A stretch of DNA of 12,318 nucleotides, from positions 1-12,318 of the forward strand of contig JAISMZ010000108.1 of the NCBI GenBank assembly GCA_031276475.1, written 5' to 3'. A program made the position numbers and the translations under genes. The notes beneath the pieces are model-generated. The model saw nothing but the letters and a program-made list of their open reading frames with translations, did not search any database and had not been told where the DNA came from. Source of the stretch: Coriobacteriales bacterium. Lineage in GTDB: Bacteria > Actinomycetota > Coriobacteriia > Coriobacteriales > UBA8131. Below are positions 11,606-12,318 of the stretch, one piece after another (the stretch's first letter is position 1; every line of letters starts with the position of its first letter).

Positions 11606-12318
11606 ATGCGAGTCATCCAACTGCAAGCCAACCAACTGCCGGACGCGGCTCTGCTGCGCCGTGCGGCGACCTCCAGCCCCGAGGTAATTCAGGCCGCTCG
11701 TGAGATCATCGCCGCCGTGCGCGAGCGTGGAGACGCGGCGGTGGCCGAGTACAGCCAGCGTTTTGATGGCGTGGCACCCAAGAACATCCGCCTTGGCCTT
11801 CAGGAGACGCAGGCGGCCGCACGTTTGGTGGACAAGCAGGTGATGGCTGCTTTGGAGAGAGCCGCCGCTAACATTACCGACTTTCATCGCCGCCAACTGC
11901 GGCAAAGCAGCTTTGACGCCCGTGAGGACGGCTCGCTGGTGGGCACTAAAATCACACCTCTGGACAGCGTGGGCATCTATGTGCCCGGCGGTCAGGCCTT
12001 CTACCCGTCCACGGTGCTGATGAACGCGATACCGGCGCGGGTGGCCGGTGTCCGCCGTATCGCCATGGCCACGCCGCCGGACGCACGCGGCGGTGTTGAC
12101 CCCGTTGTGTTGGCCGCTGCCGGTTTGGCCGGGGTCACCGAAATCCACGTCATGGGCGGCGCTCAGGCCATCGCCGCGCTGGCCTACGGCACCGAGAGCA
12201 TCGCAGCGGTGGACAAGATAACCGGGCCGGGCAACGCCTATGTAGCCGCCGCCAAGCGCCTGGTCTTTGGCGATGTGGGTATCGACATGCTCGCCGGCCC
12301 CTCCGAGGTGCTGATACT
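11606..12318 (+). CDS. hisD: HisD, histidinol dehydrogenase, partial (3' end beyond window)
   Basis: HisD oxidises L-histidinol to L-histidine in two NAD-dependent steps, the end of the pathway. The 237 visible codons show SSPEVIQAAREIIAAVRERG near the N-terminus, VGIYVPGGQAFYPSTVLMN (about 120-140), VMGGAQAIAALAYGTES, DKITGPGNAYVAAAKRLV, and DMLAGPSEVLI at the edge, all in family order. The zinc-binding Gln/His and the catalytic histidines lie further on and cannot be checked. AAAGGAG 8 nt before the ATG supports the start. It follows hisG after a repeat-filled gap and is probably co-transcribed with hisZ-hisG, unless the hairpin limits read-through. Confidence 0.95.
   Translation, partial: MRVIQLQANQLPDAALLRRAATSSPEVIQAAREIIAAVRERGDAAVAEYSQRFDGVAPKNIRLGLQETQAAARLVDKQVMAALERAAANITDFHRRQLRQSSFDAREDGSLVGTKITPLDSVGIYVPGGQAFYPSTVLMNAIPARVAGVRRIAMATPPDARGGVDPVVLAAAGLAGVTEIHVMGGAQAIAALAYGTESIAAVDKITGPGNAYVAAAKRLVFGDVGIDMLAGPSEVLI

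Overview
The window looks like a chromosomal segment of a GC-rich, Gram-positive-type bacterium, most likely an actinobacterium of the Coriobacteriia type. This rests on GC-rich core genes, a histidine operon using the short HisG that needs HisZ, leaderless-looking transcription at one operon, and an interspersed palindromic repeat family that I recall from such genomes. The taxonomic call is an inference and was not tested by search.

Left part (1-4813) is an accessory region, visibly more AT-rich in places, built from stress, toxin and defence-like genes. It holds a long unfinished minus-strand gene whose N-terminus looks like a Swt1-type HEPN domain with a damaged catalytic motif (1-1810). 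Next is a Fic protein whose catalytic His is replaced by Tyr (2112-3224), under a promoter buried in a 26-bp perfect palindrome. A HigB/HigA-like toxin-antitoxin pair (3398-4032) has a promoter-operator that predicts a leaderless mRNA. A MazE/MazF pair (4221-4813) lies on the minus strand. The fic gene and the mazEF pair are each bracketed by imperfect direct repeats of 53-54 bp. The pair around mazEF duplicates the 3' end of the neighbouring glycosyltransferase gene, as after integration at a gene end.

Middle part (4938-9130) is GC-rich. A two-gene minus-strand operon encodes a polytopic membrane protein with a degenerate alkaline-phosphatase-like extracytoplasmic N-terminus and a family 2 glycosyltransferase; the two overlap by 4 bp. 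A palindromic repeat element of about 167 bp sits inside the glycosyltransferase gene without breaking its frame. Then follow a class I SAM methyltransferase (plus strand) and, convergent to it, a ferritin with a complete ferroxidase centre.

Right part (9448-12318) is the start of a histidine operon: hisZ (with an Ala/Pro/Thr-rich tail), hisG (short form) and hisD (cut by the window end). A 42-bp inverted repeat of the same palindromic family separates hisG from hisD. HisZ and HisG together form the ATP phosphoribosyltransferase that begins histidine synthesis, and HisD performs the last two oxidations.
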